64,000 nucleotides of DNA from Candidatus Microbacterium colombiense. Lineage in GTDB: Bacteria > Actinomycetota > Actinomycetes > Actinomycetales > Microbacteriaceae. Under the pieces are notes generated by a model. It had not been told where the DNA came from, ran no database searches, and saw only the letters and a list, made by a program, of their open reading frames with translations. The stretch lies in the NCBI GenBank assembly GCA_029203165.1, contig CP119308.1, forward strand, positions 2,108,001-2,172,000. The letters are read 5' to 3'. How positions within the stretch are numbered: position 1 is the stretch's first letter; each line of letters begins with the position of its first letter. The position numbers and the translations under genes were made by a program. This document shows, in pieces, positions 33,748 to 42,187 of the stretch.

Positions 33748-35490
33748 ATGCTCTCTCCGTCCTTCCCCCAGCGCGCCCCGTGGGGAACCGCGAGCAAGCT
33801 GCGCGCCTGGCAGCAGGAGGCCCTCGAGCAGTACTTCGCAGCGGATCAGCGTGACTTCCTCGTCGCCGCAACCCCCGGCGCCGGCAAGACGACGTTCGCC
33901 CTCACCTTGGCCGTCGAGCTCCTGCGCATGGGCGAGGTCAACCGGATCATCGTGGTCGCACCGACCGAGCATCTCAAGACGCAGTGGGCCGATGCGGCCG
34001 CCCGCGTGCACATCCGCCTCGATCCTCGGTTCCGCAACAGCGACTGGGCGCCGGCACGGCATTATCACGGTGCCGTCGTGACCTACGCGCAGGTGGCGGC
34101 GAAGTCGTCGGTGCACCGTCACCTGACCGAAGATGCGAAGACACTCGTGATCCTCGACGAGGTGCATCACGGCGGCGATGCCCTGAGCTGGGGCGATGCG
34201 ATCCGAGACGCCTACGGCCCCGCCAAGCGCCGACTGCTGATGTCCGGAACACCGTTCCGCAGCGATACCGCCGCCATCCCGTTCGTCGAGTACCACCCCG
34301 ATGAATCCGGCGCCCGTATCTCGCGCACGGACTACAACTACGGCTACGGGAGAGCGCTGTCGGATGGCGTGGTGCGACCCGTGCTGTTCCACATGTACGC
34401 CGGCAAGATGCGTTGGCGGACGACGACGGGTGACGAGCTCGAGACGCATCTCGGTCAGGACAACACGAAGGATGTGACGTCGCAGGCGTGGCGCACCGCG
34501 CTCGATCCCGAAGGCGAGTGGATGCCGGCAGTGCTGTCTGCCGCCGACCGTCGCCTCACGGAGATCCGTCACCACGTCCCCGACGCCGGAGGTCTCGTCC
34601 TGGCGACGGATCAGACGGTCGCCCGCGCCTACGCGAAGATCCTGCACAGCATCACGGGCCAGCAGCCGACGATCGTGCTGTCCGATGATGCGACGGCATC
34701 CGAGCGGATCGAGAAGTTCAGCGCGAACGATGCGCGATGGATGGTCGCCGTGCGCATGGTGTCGGAAGGCGTCGATGTGCCGCGCCTCGCCGTCGGCGTG
34801 TACGCCACCTCATCGTCGACGCCGCTGTTCTTCGCGCAGGCCATCGGGCGCTTCGTGCGCGCCCGGAGACGCGGTGAAGCGGCGAGCGTCTTCCTGCCTC
34901 AGGTGCCGGTCCTCATGGGGCTGGCGAACGAGATGGACAAGCAGCGCGACCACGCGCTGGACCGCCAGTCGAACGACGATGACGGTCTCGAGGACTCCCT
35001 GCTGGAGAGCGCGAACCGTGAGGACGACGCCTCTGACGCCCTCACACAGGAGTTCAGCTACCAGGCTCTCTCCTCCATCGCGCACTTCGACAGGCTGGTG
35101 TTCGAGGGGCAGGAGTTCGGGCAGCTCGCCGAACCCGGAACCCCGGAGGAAGAGGAGTTCATTGGCTTCCCGGGGCTCCTCGAGCCTGAGCATGTGCACG
35201 AGCTGCTGATGCAGCGCCAGAGCAGGCAGTCGCGACTGCGCGAGGCGCGTGAGGCCACGGCCGGTCCCACCGACACCACGACACTTCCCGCGCCTTTGCA
35301 CCGCACGCTCAAGGAGCAGCGCCAGCTGTTGAACAGTCTCGTCGGGTTGTACGCGCGGCAGAAGGGTGAGCCGCACGGCGCGGTGCACGCGGAGTTGCGT
35401 CGGATCTGCGGTGGCCCCTCTGTCGCCCAGGCGACGGTCACCCAGTTGCAGTCGCGGATCGATGTGCTCCGCAAGCGCGTGCGCTCCTGA
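33748..35490 (+). CDS. DEAD/DEAH-box helicase, superfamily 2
   Basis: This encodes 580 residues. The Walker A is AATPGAGKTTF (41-50), the DEVH box is ILDEVHHGG (137-140), motif III is MSGTPFRSD, and helicase domain 2 has VSEGVDVPRLAVGVYAT and QAIGRFVRARRRGE. The family is common in actinobacteria as a UvsW/XPB-like DNA or RNA helicase; its substrate is not known. The C-terminal 200 residues are acidic then helical. An upstream in-frame ATG at 33670 was rejected because the TATCGT promoter and leaderless spacing fit 33748. Confidence 0.87.
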   Translation: MLSPSFPQRAPWGTASKLRAWQQEALEQYFAADQRDFLVAATPGAGKTTFALTLAVELLRMGEVNRIIVVAPTEHLKTQWADAAARVHIRLDPRFRNSDWAPARHYHGAVVTYAQVAAKSSVHRHLTEDAKTLVILDEVHHGGDALSWGDAIRDAYGPAKRRLLMSGTPFRSDTAAIPFVEYHPDESGARISRTDYNYGYGRALSDGVVRPVLFHMYAGKMRWRTTTGDELETHLGQDNTKDVTSQAWRTALDPEGEWMPAVLSAADRRLTEIRHHVPDAGGLVLATDQTVARAYAKILHSITGQQPTIVLSDDATASERIEKFSANDARWMVAVRMVSEGVDVPRLAVGVYATSSSTPLFFAQAIGRFVRARRRGEAASVFLPQVPVLMGLANEMDKQRDHALDRQSNDDDGLEDSLLESANREDDASDALTQEFSYQALSSIAHFDRLVFEGQEFGQLAEPGTPEEEEFIGFPGLLEPEHVHELLMQRQSRQSRLREAREATAGPTDTTTLPAPLHRTLKEQRQLLNSLVGLYARQKGEPHGAVHAELRRICGGPSVAQATVTQLQSRIDVLRKRVRS

Positions 35491-35521
35491 CAGCGGCTGC
35501 CCCCCGGGCATCAGAGTGCTC

Positions 35522-35541
35522 CTGCTTCGGACTGCTTCGGA
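35522..35541. repeat. 10-bp tandem repeat
   Basis: CTGCTTCGGA occurs twice in tandem in the 157-base gap between the helicase and the CCC1-type transporter. Flanking GCTCC/GGAGC could close it into a weak hairpin, possibly the helicase terminator. Confidence 0.4.
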
Positions 35542-35596
35542 GCCCCGAAATGCTGGCAATCGGGCGCTGAGCACCTGCACGGAGCGGCCCCGCGGC

Positions 35597-35602
35597 TAGC
35601 GT
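35597..35602 (+). promoter_or_regulatory. -10 element for the VIT/CCC1 gene
   Basis: TAGCGT fits a -10 and would give a leader of about 38 bases with GGAGGA 5 bases before ATG 35648. Confidence 0.4.
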
Positions 35603-35647
35603 GTAACGAGTGCCCGAACCGTGGCGCACGCGACTTCCGGAGGAATC

Positions 35648-36745
35648 ATGACAGTGCCTGCCGTCGCAGAACCGACCGCGGCCGACCGACGGCGTTGGGC
35701 ACGCTATCTGGTCGAAGAACGTGCCGAGGGCATGGTGTATCAGCGCCTCGCCGCGCGCCGGACGGGGGAGGAGCAGCACATCCTGCTGAGTCTCGCCGAG
35801 GCGGAGCGACGCCACGAACAGCACTGGCTCGATCTGCTGGGCGGTGAGCCGAAGCGTCTGCCGCGGGCGGGCGTCCGCTCCCGCCTGCTCGGGTGGATGG
35901 CGGGGCGGTTCGGGTCGATCTTCGTGCTGGCGCTCGCGCAGAGTGCGGAGGCTCGGTCGCCGTACGACGAGGAGCAGTACGCGACCCCGGCCATGCGCGC
36001 CGACGAGAAGATCCACTACGAGGTGGTCCGCGGTCTCGCGGCACGCGGACGGCGACGGCTCTCGGGCTCCTTCCGGGCAGCGGTGTTCGGTGCCAACGAC
36101 GGCCTGGTCAGCAACCTCGCACTCGTCCTCGGCATCGGCGCGACCGGCGTCAGCTCGGGATTCGTGCTCTTCAGCGGCATCGCCGGCCTGCTCGCCGGTG
36201 CGCTCTCGATGGGGGCGGGGGAGTTCGTCTCGGTGCGCTCCCAGCGCGAGCTCCTGGCGGCGACCGAGGCGAACGACGATGCGGCGGCTTCGGCGGGAGA
36301 CCTCGACATCGACGAGAACGAGCTCGCCCTCGTCTACCGCGCCCGGGGAATGGACCAGGCGGAGGCCCTCGAGCGCGCCAGACGCATCGTCACGGCGGCC
36401 CAGGAGGGCGTGCGTCGCACCGTGACCGGACCCGTCCGCACGCAGGGCGGAGACGACCACGAGATCGTCGGCAGCGACTGGACCGCTGCCATCTCCAGCT
36501 TCCTGCTGTTCGCCTCCGGAGCGATCATCCCGGTGCTGCCGTGGATCTTCGGCTTGCAGGGCACTCCAGCGGTGATCGTCGCGCTGGTCCTCGTCGGCAT
36601 CGCCCTGCTGAGCACGGGCGCCATGGTCGGCATCCTCTCCGGGGGACCGCCGCTGCGCCGGGCGCTTCGCCAGCTGGCGATCGGCTTCGGCGCCGCAGCG
36701 GTCACCTACGTATTGGGGCTCGTCTTCGGCGTGGGAGTGGCGTGA
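35648..36745 (+). CDS. VIT1/CCC1-family iron/manganese transporter with N-terminal ferritin-like domain
   Basis: This encodes 365 residues. Residues 10-140 form a helical ferritin/rubrerythrin-like domain with carboxylate and histidine pairs (EERAEGMVYQRLAARRTGEE, AEAERRHEQHWLDLL, ADEKIHYEVV). The rest is the CCC1 membrane domain, with AVFGANDGLVSNLALVLG, SMGAGEFVSVRSQREL and three more helices. Such fusions move Fe(II) or Mn(II) out of the cytosol. GGAGGAATC ATG decides the start at 35648. Dps (12.3 kb) is another iron-handling gene but not linked. Confidence 0.87.
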   Translation: MTVPAVAEPTAADRRRWARYLVEERAEGMVYQRLAARRTGEEQHILLSLAEAERRHEQHWLDLLGGEPKRLPRAGVRSRLLGWMAGRFGSIFVLALAQSAEARSPYDEEQYATPAMRADEKIHYEVVRGLAARGRRRLSGSFRAAVFGANDGLVSNLALVLGIGATGVSSGFVLFSGIAGLLAGALSMGAGEFVSVRSQRELLAATEANDDAAASAGDLDIDENELALVYRARGMDQAEALERARRIVTAAQEGVRRTVTGPVRTQGGDDHEIVGSDWTAAISSFLLFASGAIIPVLPWIFGLQGTPAVIVALVLVGIALLSTGAMVGILSGGPPLRRALRQLAIGFGAAAVTYVLGLVFGVGVA

Positions 36746-36752
36746 CCGCGAC

Positions 36753-38507
36753 TCACGAGCCGTCGTCCTCGCTCTGACCGAGTCGACCGCCGCTCGGCAT
36801 CCCTCCACCCTGTCCGCCCTGTCCGGGTCCCATTCCACCTGTCCCGCCTTCTCCGGCCGTGACAGTGGTGGCTGATCCGTCGACGATCACGTCGTAGCTG
36901 CTCCCGGACAGGATCTCGGTGCCCGAGTAGACGACCGTCGAGAATCCGGTCGCAGCGGTGTATTCGGCGACGACCTCTCCGTCAGACACGATCTCGACCG
37001 AAGAGCCGGCCGCGCCGTCGACGGTCGCGAACACCCAGCCCTGGGCCGAGTCGCTCGCGGGAGCGGTGGCCATGCCGGCGCTGCCTGCGGCGAGGAGTGT
37101 GCCTCCGGAGACGTCGAACGTGCCGTTGACATCGATCGCCCCGTTGCCGTTGTCCGTCGGGCCCCAGATCGTCAGTTCACCGCCCGTCATGGTTGCGGAG
37201 CCGTTCGAGTCGAACCCGTCGCCGTCCGCGTCGACGATCGTCACTCCACCGGAGATCGTGATCATCTCGCCGCTGTCCTGCATGCTCTCGCCGCTGCCCG
37301 ACGATGCATTGAGGCCATCGTCGGATGCGGTCACCGCGAGCGACCCACCGGCGATGGTGATGTCGGCGCTCTCGACGCCTTCGTAGGAGCGGGTGATCGT
37401 GGTGTCTGCGCCATCGATCTCGATCGCCGAATCGGCATGGATGCCGTCGTCACCGGATGCCAACGACAGGACGCCGTCGTTGAGGTGTACCGCGCCGTTC
37501 GAGTGGATCGCGTCATCAGCCGCATCCGCCGTGATCGTGCCACCTTCGACGACGACATACACGCCGCCCTTGATCGCCTTGGACGAGACGTCGTCGGAGC
37601 GCGCCTGCGAGGCGCCTCCGCCACTGGTCACCGAGATCTCGCCGCCGGTCACAACCACGTCGGTGGCAGCAGAGAGGCCGTCGCCATCACTCGTCACCTC
37701 GATCTGGCCGGCGGAGACCCAGATGTAGCCCTGGGTCACGTCCGCGTCCTGGTCGCTGGCCAGCCCATCGCCTCCGGCCGTGACCGTCACCGTTCCGCCC
37801 TCGACGATCAGCGAGTCCTTACCGCGGAGCCCGTCATCGGCGGCGGTCACGGTGACCGTGCCACTGACGATCCGCAGATCGTCCTTGCTCGTGATGCCGT
37901 CGTTCCCGTTGCCTTCGACGGAGAGGGTGCCCGACCCGCTGATCGTCAGGTCGGCATCGCTGTAGAGCGCCGCATTGACGTCGGCGTCCTCGGCGTAGCT
38001 CCCGGCGTCCGACAGTGCGTTGACGCTTCCCTCTGCGAGCACGAGGGCGACGTCGTCGGCGCTCGTGATCGCGAGGGCGGATCCCTCGGTGTTCGAGATG
38101 TCGACGCCGTCGAGGATGATCGCCACGACGGCGTCGTCGGGAGCGGCGACCGTCACCGAACCGTTCAGTTCGCCGGAGAGGTGGTAGGTTCCTCCGGCGG
38201 TGATCGTCACCGCGTTCCCCTCGACCGTCGCGCCCTCGCCATCCACCGTGGCGGAGTCTCCGCTGAGGGTCACGATCGTCTCGTCTGCCGTGTCCGCCGC
38301 GTCGGCGGTGACCGTCGTGGCGTCGGCGTTATCAGTGAGCACCTGCTCGGCTGTCAGCGTGGCGTCGACGCTCTGGGTCGATGCCGCCGCCTGAGCGGAC
38401 GATGTGGATGAATCCGCCCCGCCGGACAGGCTCGTGCAGCCGGCGAGGACGACGCCGGTCAGCACGAACGGTGTGGCGGCGAGGAGGATACGTTTCTTGG
38501 TGCGCAT
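36753..38507 (-). CDS. Beta-helix lipoprotein (DUF4353/carbohydrate-binding-like)
   Basis: This encodes 584 residues. A lipoprotein signal ends in the lipobox VLAGC (Cys 24). The rest is a repetitive, acidic, Asp/Ser/Gly-rich right-handed beta-helix whose rungs carry DDGI/DDGL motifs (GNGNDGITSKDDL, ADDGLRGKDSL, GDGLSAATDV, SGDDGIHADSA), characteristic of DUF4353. The Gly/Met-rich tail (GGMGPGQGGQGGGMPSGG) is low complexity. It would sit on the outer face of the membrane and may bind glycans or calcium (inference). Last gene of the operon with the VTC and DUF4956 genes. Confidence 0.85.
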   Translation of the reverse strand: MRTKKRILLAATPFVLTGVVLAGCTSLSGGADSSTSSAQAAASTQSVDATLTAEQVLTDNADATTVTADAADTADETIVTLSGDSATVDGEGATVEGNAVTITAGGTYHLSGELNGSVTVAAPDDAVVAIILDGVDISNTEGSALAITSADDVALVLAEGSVNALSDAGSYAEDADVNAALYSDADLTISGSGTLSVEGNGNDGITSKDDLRIVSGTVTVTAADDGLRGKDSLIVEGGTVTVTAGGDGLASDQDADVTQGYIWVSAGQIEVTSDGDGLSAATDVVVTGGEISVTSGGGASQARSDDVSSKAIKGGVYVVVEGGTITADAADDAIHSNGAVHLNDGVLSLASGDDGIHADSAIEIDGADTTITRSYEGVESADITIAGGSLAVTASDDGLNASSGSGESMQDSGEMITISGGVTIVDADGDGFDSNGSATMTGGELTIWGPTDNGNGAIDVNGTFDVSGGTLLAAGSAGMATAPASDSAQGWVFATVDGAAGSSVEIVSDGEVVAEYTAATGFSTVVYSGTEILSGSSYDVIVDGSATTVTAGEGGTGGMGPGQGGQGGGMPSGGRLGQSEDDGS

Positions 38508-38522
38508 GAGGGTCTCTTTCGG

Positions 38523-39284
38523 TCAGGCCGCGATCGCGGTGGGGCGGAAGCGGCGACGCAGTACGCGCGACCACTTGTTGGAGGGGAGGTCAGGGCGGAG
38601 AGCGGCGAGTCCCGTGCCGTACTTGCTGATGGTCGACGGGCGGATGCCGCGTCTCCAGAGCAACCGGTCGATGTCGCCGGTGCGCAGGCCCGACTTCGTC
38701 TCGATGATGACGAGGCCGGGCACGCGCAGTGCCGCACCTGAATCGAGCTCCCACGACAGCGCGGCGTCGATCGTCGCCCGTCCTCCGCCGTTCGGGGCCA
38801 ACAGCGTCGTTCGCTGATAGCGCGTGGCCAGCGTGGGGCGCAGATCACCGCTCTCGAGGCGCGGGATGCCGAGGGCGTCCAGGCCGACCGCGGCATAGTC
38901 TCTTCCCGCATCCGTCAGGGCATCGCGCACTCCGAAGTCGTAGGCGATGCGATCCTTCACGGTCGTGCTGCGTGCACCGCGTGTCTTGAGCTCCAGATAG
39001 GCATCCTCCGTGTCGACGTAGCTGCGGGTGCGGAGCTTGAACCGGCGACGGCGCCCGAGTGCGGCCATACGGAAGCTGAGGAGGTCTGCGGAGTCGAAGT
39101 AGTGCGATTCGTAGGCGAACGACTGGAGCCCACCCATCGTGAGCACGCGGGTCCCCTCAGCGAGGTCGGCGAGAACCGCCTCAGCCTCGTCGGCAGTCAT
39201 GATGTACTTCCGATCGACGCGAGTGAGCAGTGCCGCCTCGGCGACCAGCTCTTCCAGCCCGATCGGCTCGAGCCGGGAGATCAA
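38523..39284 (-). CDS. VTC-domain polyphosphate polymerase-like protein
   Basis: This encodes 253 residues. The VTC tunnel-fold strands are visible: RVDRKYIM, YESHYFDSADLLSFRMA, RRRRFKLRTRSYVDTEDAYLELKTRGAR and GLVIIETKSGLRTG. The basic residues lining the tunnel match the family, which makes polyphosphate from ATP in yeast vacuoles. In bacteria the product is not well established. The only plausible start is TTG at 39284, overlapping the DUF4956 stop as TTGA; no ATG or GTG is available in frame nearby. It lies 16 bases before the lipoprotein gene. Confidence 0.82.
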   Translation of the reverse strand: MISRLEPIGLEELVAEAALLTRVDRKYIMTADEAEAVLADLAEGTRVLTMGGLQSFAYESHYFDSADLLSFRMAALGRRRRFKLRTRSYVDTEDAYLELKTRGARSTTVKDRIAYDFGVRDALTDAGRDYAAVGLDALGIPRLESGDLRPTLATRYQRTTLLAPNGGGRATIDAALSWELDSGAALRVPGLVIIETKSGLRTGDIDRLLWRRGIRPSTISKYGTGLAALRPDLPSNKWSRVLRRRFRPTAIAA

Positions 39285-39865
39285 CGGCGTGCTCCGGACA
39301 AGACGGAACCGACCTCGGCGGGGGCGCCGACGCGGAAGCGGACGTCCACGAGAGTGGTGTCGTTCACGAAGTCCAGGTTGAGGATCGTCGCCTGCGACAC
39401 CCTGCCTCCGAGAAGCCGCTCGAGCAGAGGGACGAGCTCCGCCTCGTCGCCGATCGCACGGTCGACCGTCATCGTCAGGTTGCGCGATCGCGACAGCAGG
39501 CGAGGGTGGTCCGCGACGAACATCGCCACGATGATGAGCGCCATCAGCGCAAGCGGGATGACGGAGATCTCGCTGGTCAGCCCGGCGATGAGGCCGAGTG
39601 CCAGCGAGGCGAAGTAGTACGCGACCTCGCGCTGAGAGATCTCGGACGAACGCAGACGGATGATCGACAGGACGCCGAAGAGCCCGAGCCCGAGACCGAG
39701 CGCCACGGAAGTGCCGGCGAGGACGACGGCCACCGCCAGCACTCCGACGTTCACTCCGACGAAGGCGACGACGAGATCGCGCCGGCGGTGCCGGAGGAAG
39801 TAGATGCCAAGGGCGAGGATCGTGATGGCGACGAGGTCGGCGACGATCATGACGAGCGTGTTCAC
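39281..39865 (-). CDS. DUF4956 membrane protein
   Basis: This encodes 194 residues with four membrane helices (about 3-22, 30-52, 55-72 and 88-115) and a cytosolic C-terminal alpha/beta domain of about 80 residues. The family signature GLFGVLSIIRLRSSEISQREVAYYFASLALGL is present. GTG at 39865 is chosen because AAGGA lies 8 bases upstream; an ATG at 39910 is in frame but has no ribosome site. DUF4956 genes are often next to VTC-domain genes in bacteria, and here the two overlap by TTGA. Confidence 0.85.
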   Translation of the reverse strand: MNTLVMIVADLVAITILALGIYFLRHRRRDLVVAFVGVNVGVLAVAVVLAGTSVALGLGLGLFGVLSIIRLRSSEISQREVAYYFASLALGLIAGLTSEISVIPLALMALIIVAMFVADHPRLLSRSRNLTMTVDRAIGDEAELVPLLERLLGGRVSQATILNLDFVNDTTLVDVRFRVGAPAEVGSVLSGARR

Positions 39866-40049
39866 GGGCGGAATCCTTCGATCGGGGTGAGGTTCCCTCC
39901 CATTCCGCACTCACGAACTATGTACTTTCTATGTGCTGGCAATGTCCCGGTGTTGAATGCCGCTTCTCATGGCGAACGCTGAGGCAGTGTGGTGCGGAGG
40001 CACCGGAGAACGATAGATCCCGGACAACGGGCGCACCTATCTGTGGAGG

Positions 40050-40375
40050 ATGGACACCTCACCGAACCACCGCACATCGCGCCGACGTCGCCGACGCGTC
40101 CTCCTCGCCGGCGGCCTCGCCGTGTTGCTCAGCGCAGGCGGGGGAACCGCCTGGGCGATGGACCGCTTCCTCAAACCACGAACGCCACCATCGCCAGTAC
40201 CTCGTACGATTCCGACCAGGCCGAAATCTCCTTCACGACGGTAACCAATGTCACACTCACCGATGCGACAGCGCTTCGATCCGCAATCGCGGGCGACGCC
40301 TACGGGACGAACATCACCGAGACGACCAGCGGGATCACCGCGGACCGTCGATCTGCTTCTCATTCGACAGGCCGA
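40050..40375 (+). pseudogene. Small secreted protein gene, frameshifted
   Basis: ATG 40050 opens a signal sequence: basic RRRRRR, then VLLAGGLAVLLSAGGGTAWAMDRFLK (signal peptide or anchor). The frame soon stops at 40244. In another frame, from the same point, the sequence reads as a plausible extracellular domain (TTNATIASTSYDSDQAEISF, VTLTDATALRSAIAGDAY) up to about 40360. One extra A in the AAA at about 40182 would join the two. I do not recognise the family. It may be decayed or a sequencing error. Confidence 0.5.
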
Positions 40376-40534
40376 GCAGAAGACCCGTCGACGAGTTGTC
40401 CGTGCCGAAGTCGACACCCACGCCGAGGAGGCTATATGGCAGGAGATCGCTGACGCACTTCACATGATGCCTCACGGAGTGCGCAAGCTCCACGCCTCTC
40501 GTGGCATCGACCCTACGCCGAGGTGAGGGCGACT
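40376..40534. other. Remnant sequence without a convincing gene
   Basis: Both strands have short open frames. One plus-strand frame reads VDLLLIRQAEQKTRRRVVRA and HAEEAIWQEIADALHMMP; one minus-strand frame reads VGVDFGTDNSSTGLLLGL. Neither can be assigned; together they suggest a gene remnant between the broken secreted-protein gene and the membrane-protein gene. Confidence 0.35.
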
Positions 40535-41317
40535 TCACCGACTCGACACGTATGTCAATGCGGCGCGGAACTCCTCAATCTCAACGTCTGTGAGTTCCGC
40601 GCCGGTTGCCGCAAAGTCTGCTTCAGCGCGCGCGACCTTGTCGTGCAATCGCTTGAGTGCACACTCGATCTTCGACGCCAGATCATCCAACGCAGTGAAG
40701 TTGAAATCTGGGCCGCTCCACATCGCCGCGGCCTCTACACCTCGTTCGCGCTCGTATAGGGCGACGTATGCCTGGGAGGTTTTCATCCTGGCGACGAGGC
40801 GAATGTCGACGTACTCGCGGCGGATGCCAGCGATTACGTCTCGGGCACGGCGCTTCCGGCGTTCTGCCCGCGCTGACGCTGAGTATGGAAGCCGCCGGTG
40901 GAGCATCTCGATCTTATCGCCGATGAGTGCTGAGGCAAGGCTAATCACTGGTGAAACGAACACCGTGATCACGCCAAGAAAGAGGGACACTTCAGCGATC
41001 GTGCTCAGGACTTCATTGAGCCCATTGCCTCGAGCCCCGGCGAGGGCGAGGAGGAACCCAACGAACAGTGCCAGCGCGTTGATCGCGAAGACTGCCGCGT
41101 AAGATGCCCGCGCGCCCACGTTGGTCGAGAACCGATCCTTGTCGGTAAACTGCCTGGCGAGGAACCGTCCTTCTACGATGAGCGCCAGCATGAGCACCGG
41201 AATAATCTGAGCGATCGCGGCCCAGTAGCTCGACGTATTGTTCACGGACTGAGCGTAGCGAAGCCCCGCGCCTCTAGCTGAGGCCGCGGCTTTCGTCTGG
41301 GCGGAGTGCTCCACCAT
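40535..41317 (-). CDS. Hypothetical membrane protein of the accessory region
   Basis: This encodes 260 residues, not recognised. Three hydrophobic segments lie near residues 34-50, 72-94 and 104-130. A cytosolic, highly charged helical C-terminus follows (KRRARDVIAGIRREYVDIRLVARMK, and a coiled-coil-like stretch LASKIECALKRLHDKVARAEADF). Base composition by eye is less GC-rich than the core genes on either side. The start is ATG 41317; no neighbour overlaps. The layout could fit a phage-exclusion or stress-membrane protein, but nothing specific supports that. Confidence 0.6.
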   Translation of the reverse strand: MVEHSAQTKAAASARGAGLRYAQSVNNTSSYWAAIAQIIPVLMLALIVEGRFLARQFTDKDRFSTNVGARASYAAVFAINALALFVGFLLALAGARGNGLNEVLSTIAEVSLFLGVITVFVSPVISLASALIGDKIEMLHRRLPYSASARAERRKRRARDVIAGIRREYVDIRLVARMKTSQAYVALYERERGVEAAAMWSGPDFNFTALDDLASKIECALKRLHDKVARAEADFAATGAELTDVEIEEFRAALTYVSSR

Positions 41318-41378
41318 CTACGTTCTATCGTGCACCAATTGCGGCTTTTGCGTGTGTTTGTTCGCGCATTCAGAAGAG

Positions 41379-41424
41379 ATCCGGGTGAGCGTCCCGCCGA
41401 AATTGGCTGGACGCTCACCCGGAT
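41379..41424 (-). terminator. Long perfect hairpin after the secreted-protein operon
   Basis: ATCCGGGTGAGCGTCC (41379-41394) and GGACGCTCACCCGGAT (41409-41424) form a perfect 16-bp stem with a 14-base loop, 19 bases after the last gene of the operon. Confidence 0.75.
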
Positions 41425-41442
41425 TCGGACGAAGCGCTGTAG

Positions 41443-41748
41443 TTACGCCTTCTTCACGAGCGGGCCGAAGAGCTCAGCCACATCCGGATCAATGTACGGT
41501 TCTCTCATCAGCTCCACGAGAGGTTCGTACCACTGAAGGACGCAGAACGAGTTCAGCCGTCCGAACGAGACCATGTCCTCCAAGGTGAGAGTCTCGCCCG
41601 CGATCAGCTTCCGCACAGCGTCCGTCGCCTCAGAGAAACTCAGCACGGCTCGGGCGTTGTGTTCTCGTTCCCGAGTCGCCTCAAGCCAAGACCGCAGGGG
41701 CTCGCCCGGCCGATGGTTAGGGGAAGAGGTGAGCGTTTCGTCATTCAT
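41443..41748 (-). CDS. Hypothetical cytosolic protein, last gene of the secreted-protein operon
   Basis: This encodes 101 residues, not recognised. It is acidic, without signal or membrane segment, and largely helical (SWLEATREREHNARAVLSF, EATDAVRKLIAGETLTLEDM), with a C-terminal LFGPLVKKA. ATG at 41748 is used; a TTG at 41760 overlaps the upstream stop (TTGA) and is the alternative. Position directly behind two secreted-protein genes and before a strong terminator indicates one operon. It could be a partner or immunity-type protein, but that is guesswork. Confidence 0.6.
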   Translation of the reverse strand: MNDETLTSSPNHRPGEPLRSWLEATREREHNARAVLSFSEATDAVRKLIAGETLTLEDMVSFGRLNSFCVLQWYEPLVELMREPYIDPDVAELFGPLVKKA

Positions 41749-41756
41749 AGTCTCAG

Positions 41757-42185
41757 TCAATCGCAGTTCGCCGAGCCCGTTCCGCCTACTCCGCCGATCA
41801 CGACCCTCACGGAAACGGATTCACGCTTCGAGTCCTTGCCGCTGTAGTACGAGGGAGTCGTTATGTAGCCGCTGCGAGACGAGTACAGGCGGCCGTGGCC
41901 TTCAGTGCTGCTGGTGCTGCCCCCGCCAACCCAGTATGACCTTCTGACCGCATGGATGTTGTACTGGACGACGCGGCCGAACCCACTTCCAATGGCGTTG
42001 TAGGAGTACGATCCATCCGGTTTGCAGAACACGAATACGTCTACCTCGGCCCCCGTCGGGGCTGCCTTCGCGATCTGTGCGGAGATGGACTGGGACGTTG
42101 GCGCGATACTGGCTCCGCTTGTCGCGACTAGCGCCAACGCGAGCACCCCGATCAACCCGGCCCGGCGAACCGTGTGCTTCAACAT
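41757..42185 (-). CDS. Small secreted protein, unknown family
   Basis: This encodes 142 residues. A signal peptide (VRRAGLIGVLALALVATSGASIA) is followed by a short helical stretch and a beta-rich, Ser/Gly/Tyr-rich region (YSYNAIGSGFGRVVQYNIH, RRSYWVGGGSTSSTEGHG). Two mature cysteines (VFCKPDG and SANCD) could bridge. ATG at 42185 follows GGTGG; GTG at 42191 overlaps the upstream stop as GTGA and may be the true coupled start. I do not recognise the family; it is not a clear match to lactococcin 972-type bacteriocins, though the Gly/Tyr/Ser pattern is reminiscent. Confidence 0.6.
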   Translation of the reverse strand: MLKHTVRRAGLIGVLALALVATSGASIAPTSQSISAQIAKAAPTGAEVDVFVFCKPDGSYSYNAIGSGFGRVVQYNIHAVRRSYWVGGGSTSSTEGHGRLYSSRSGYITTPSYYSGKDSKRESVSVRVVIGGVGGTGSANCD

Positions 42186-42187
42186 AG

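Noticed and set aside
35491..35647. Mn or other metal riboswitch before the CCC1-type gene
   Set aside because: No conserved aptamer core seen; only a tandem repeat and an ordinary promoter plus ribosome site.
41757..42185. Lactococcin 972-type bacteriocin
   Set aside because: Gly/Ser/Tyr-rich similarity is only compositional; the family's conserved tryptophan/histidine pattern is not present.
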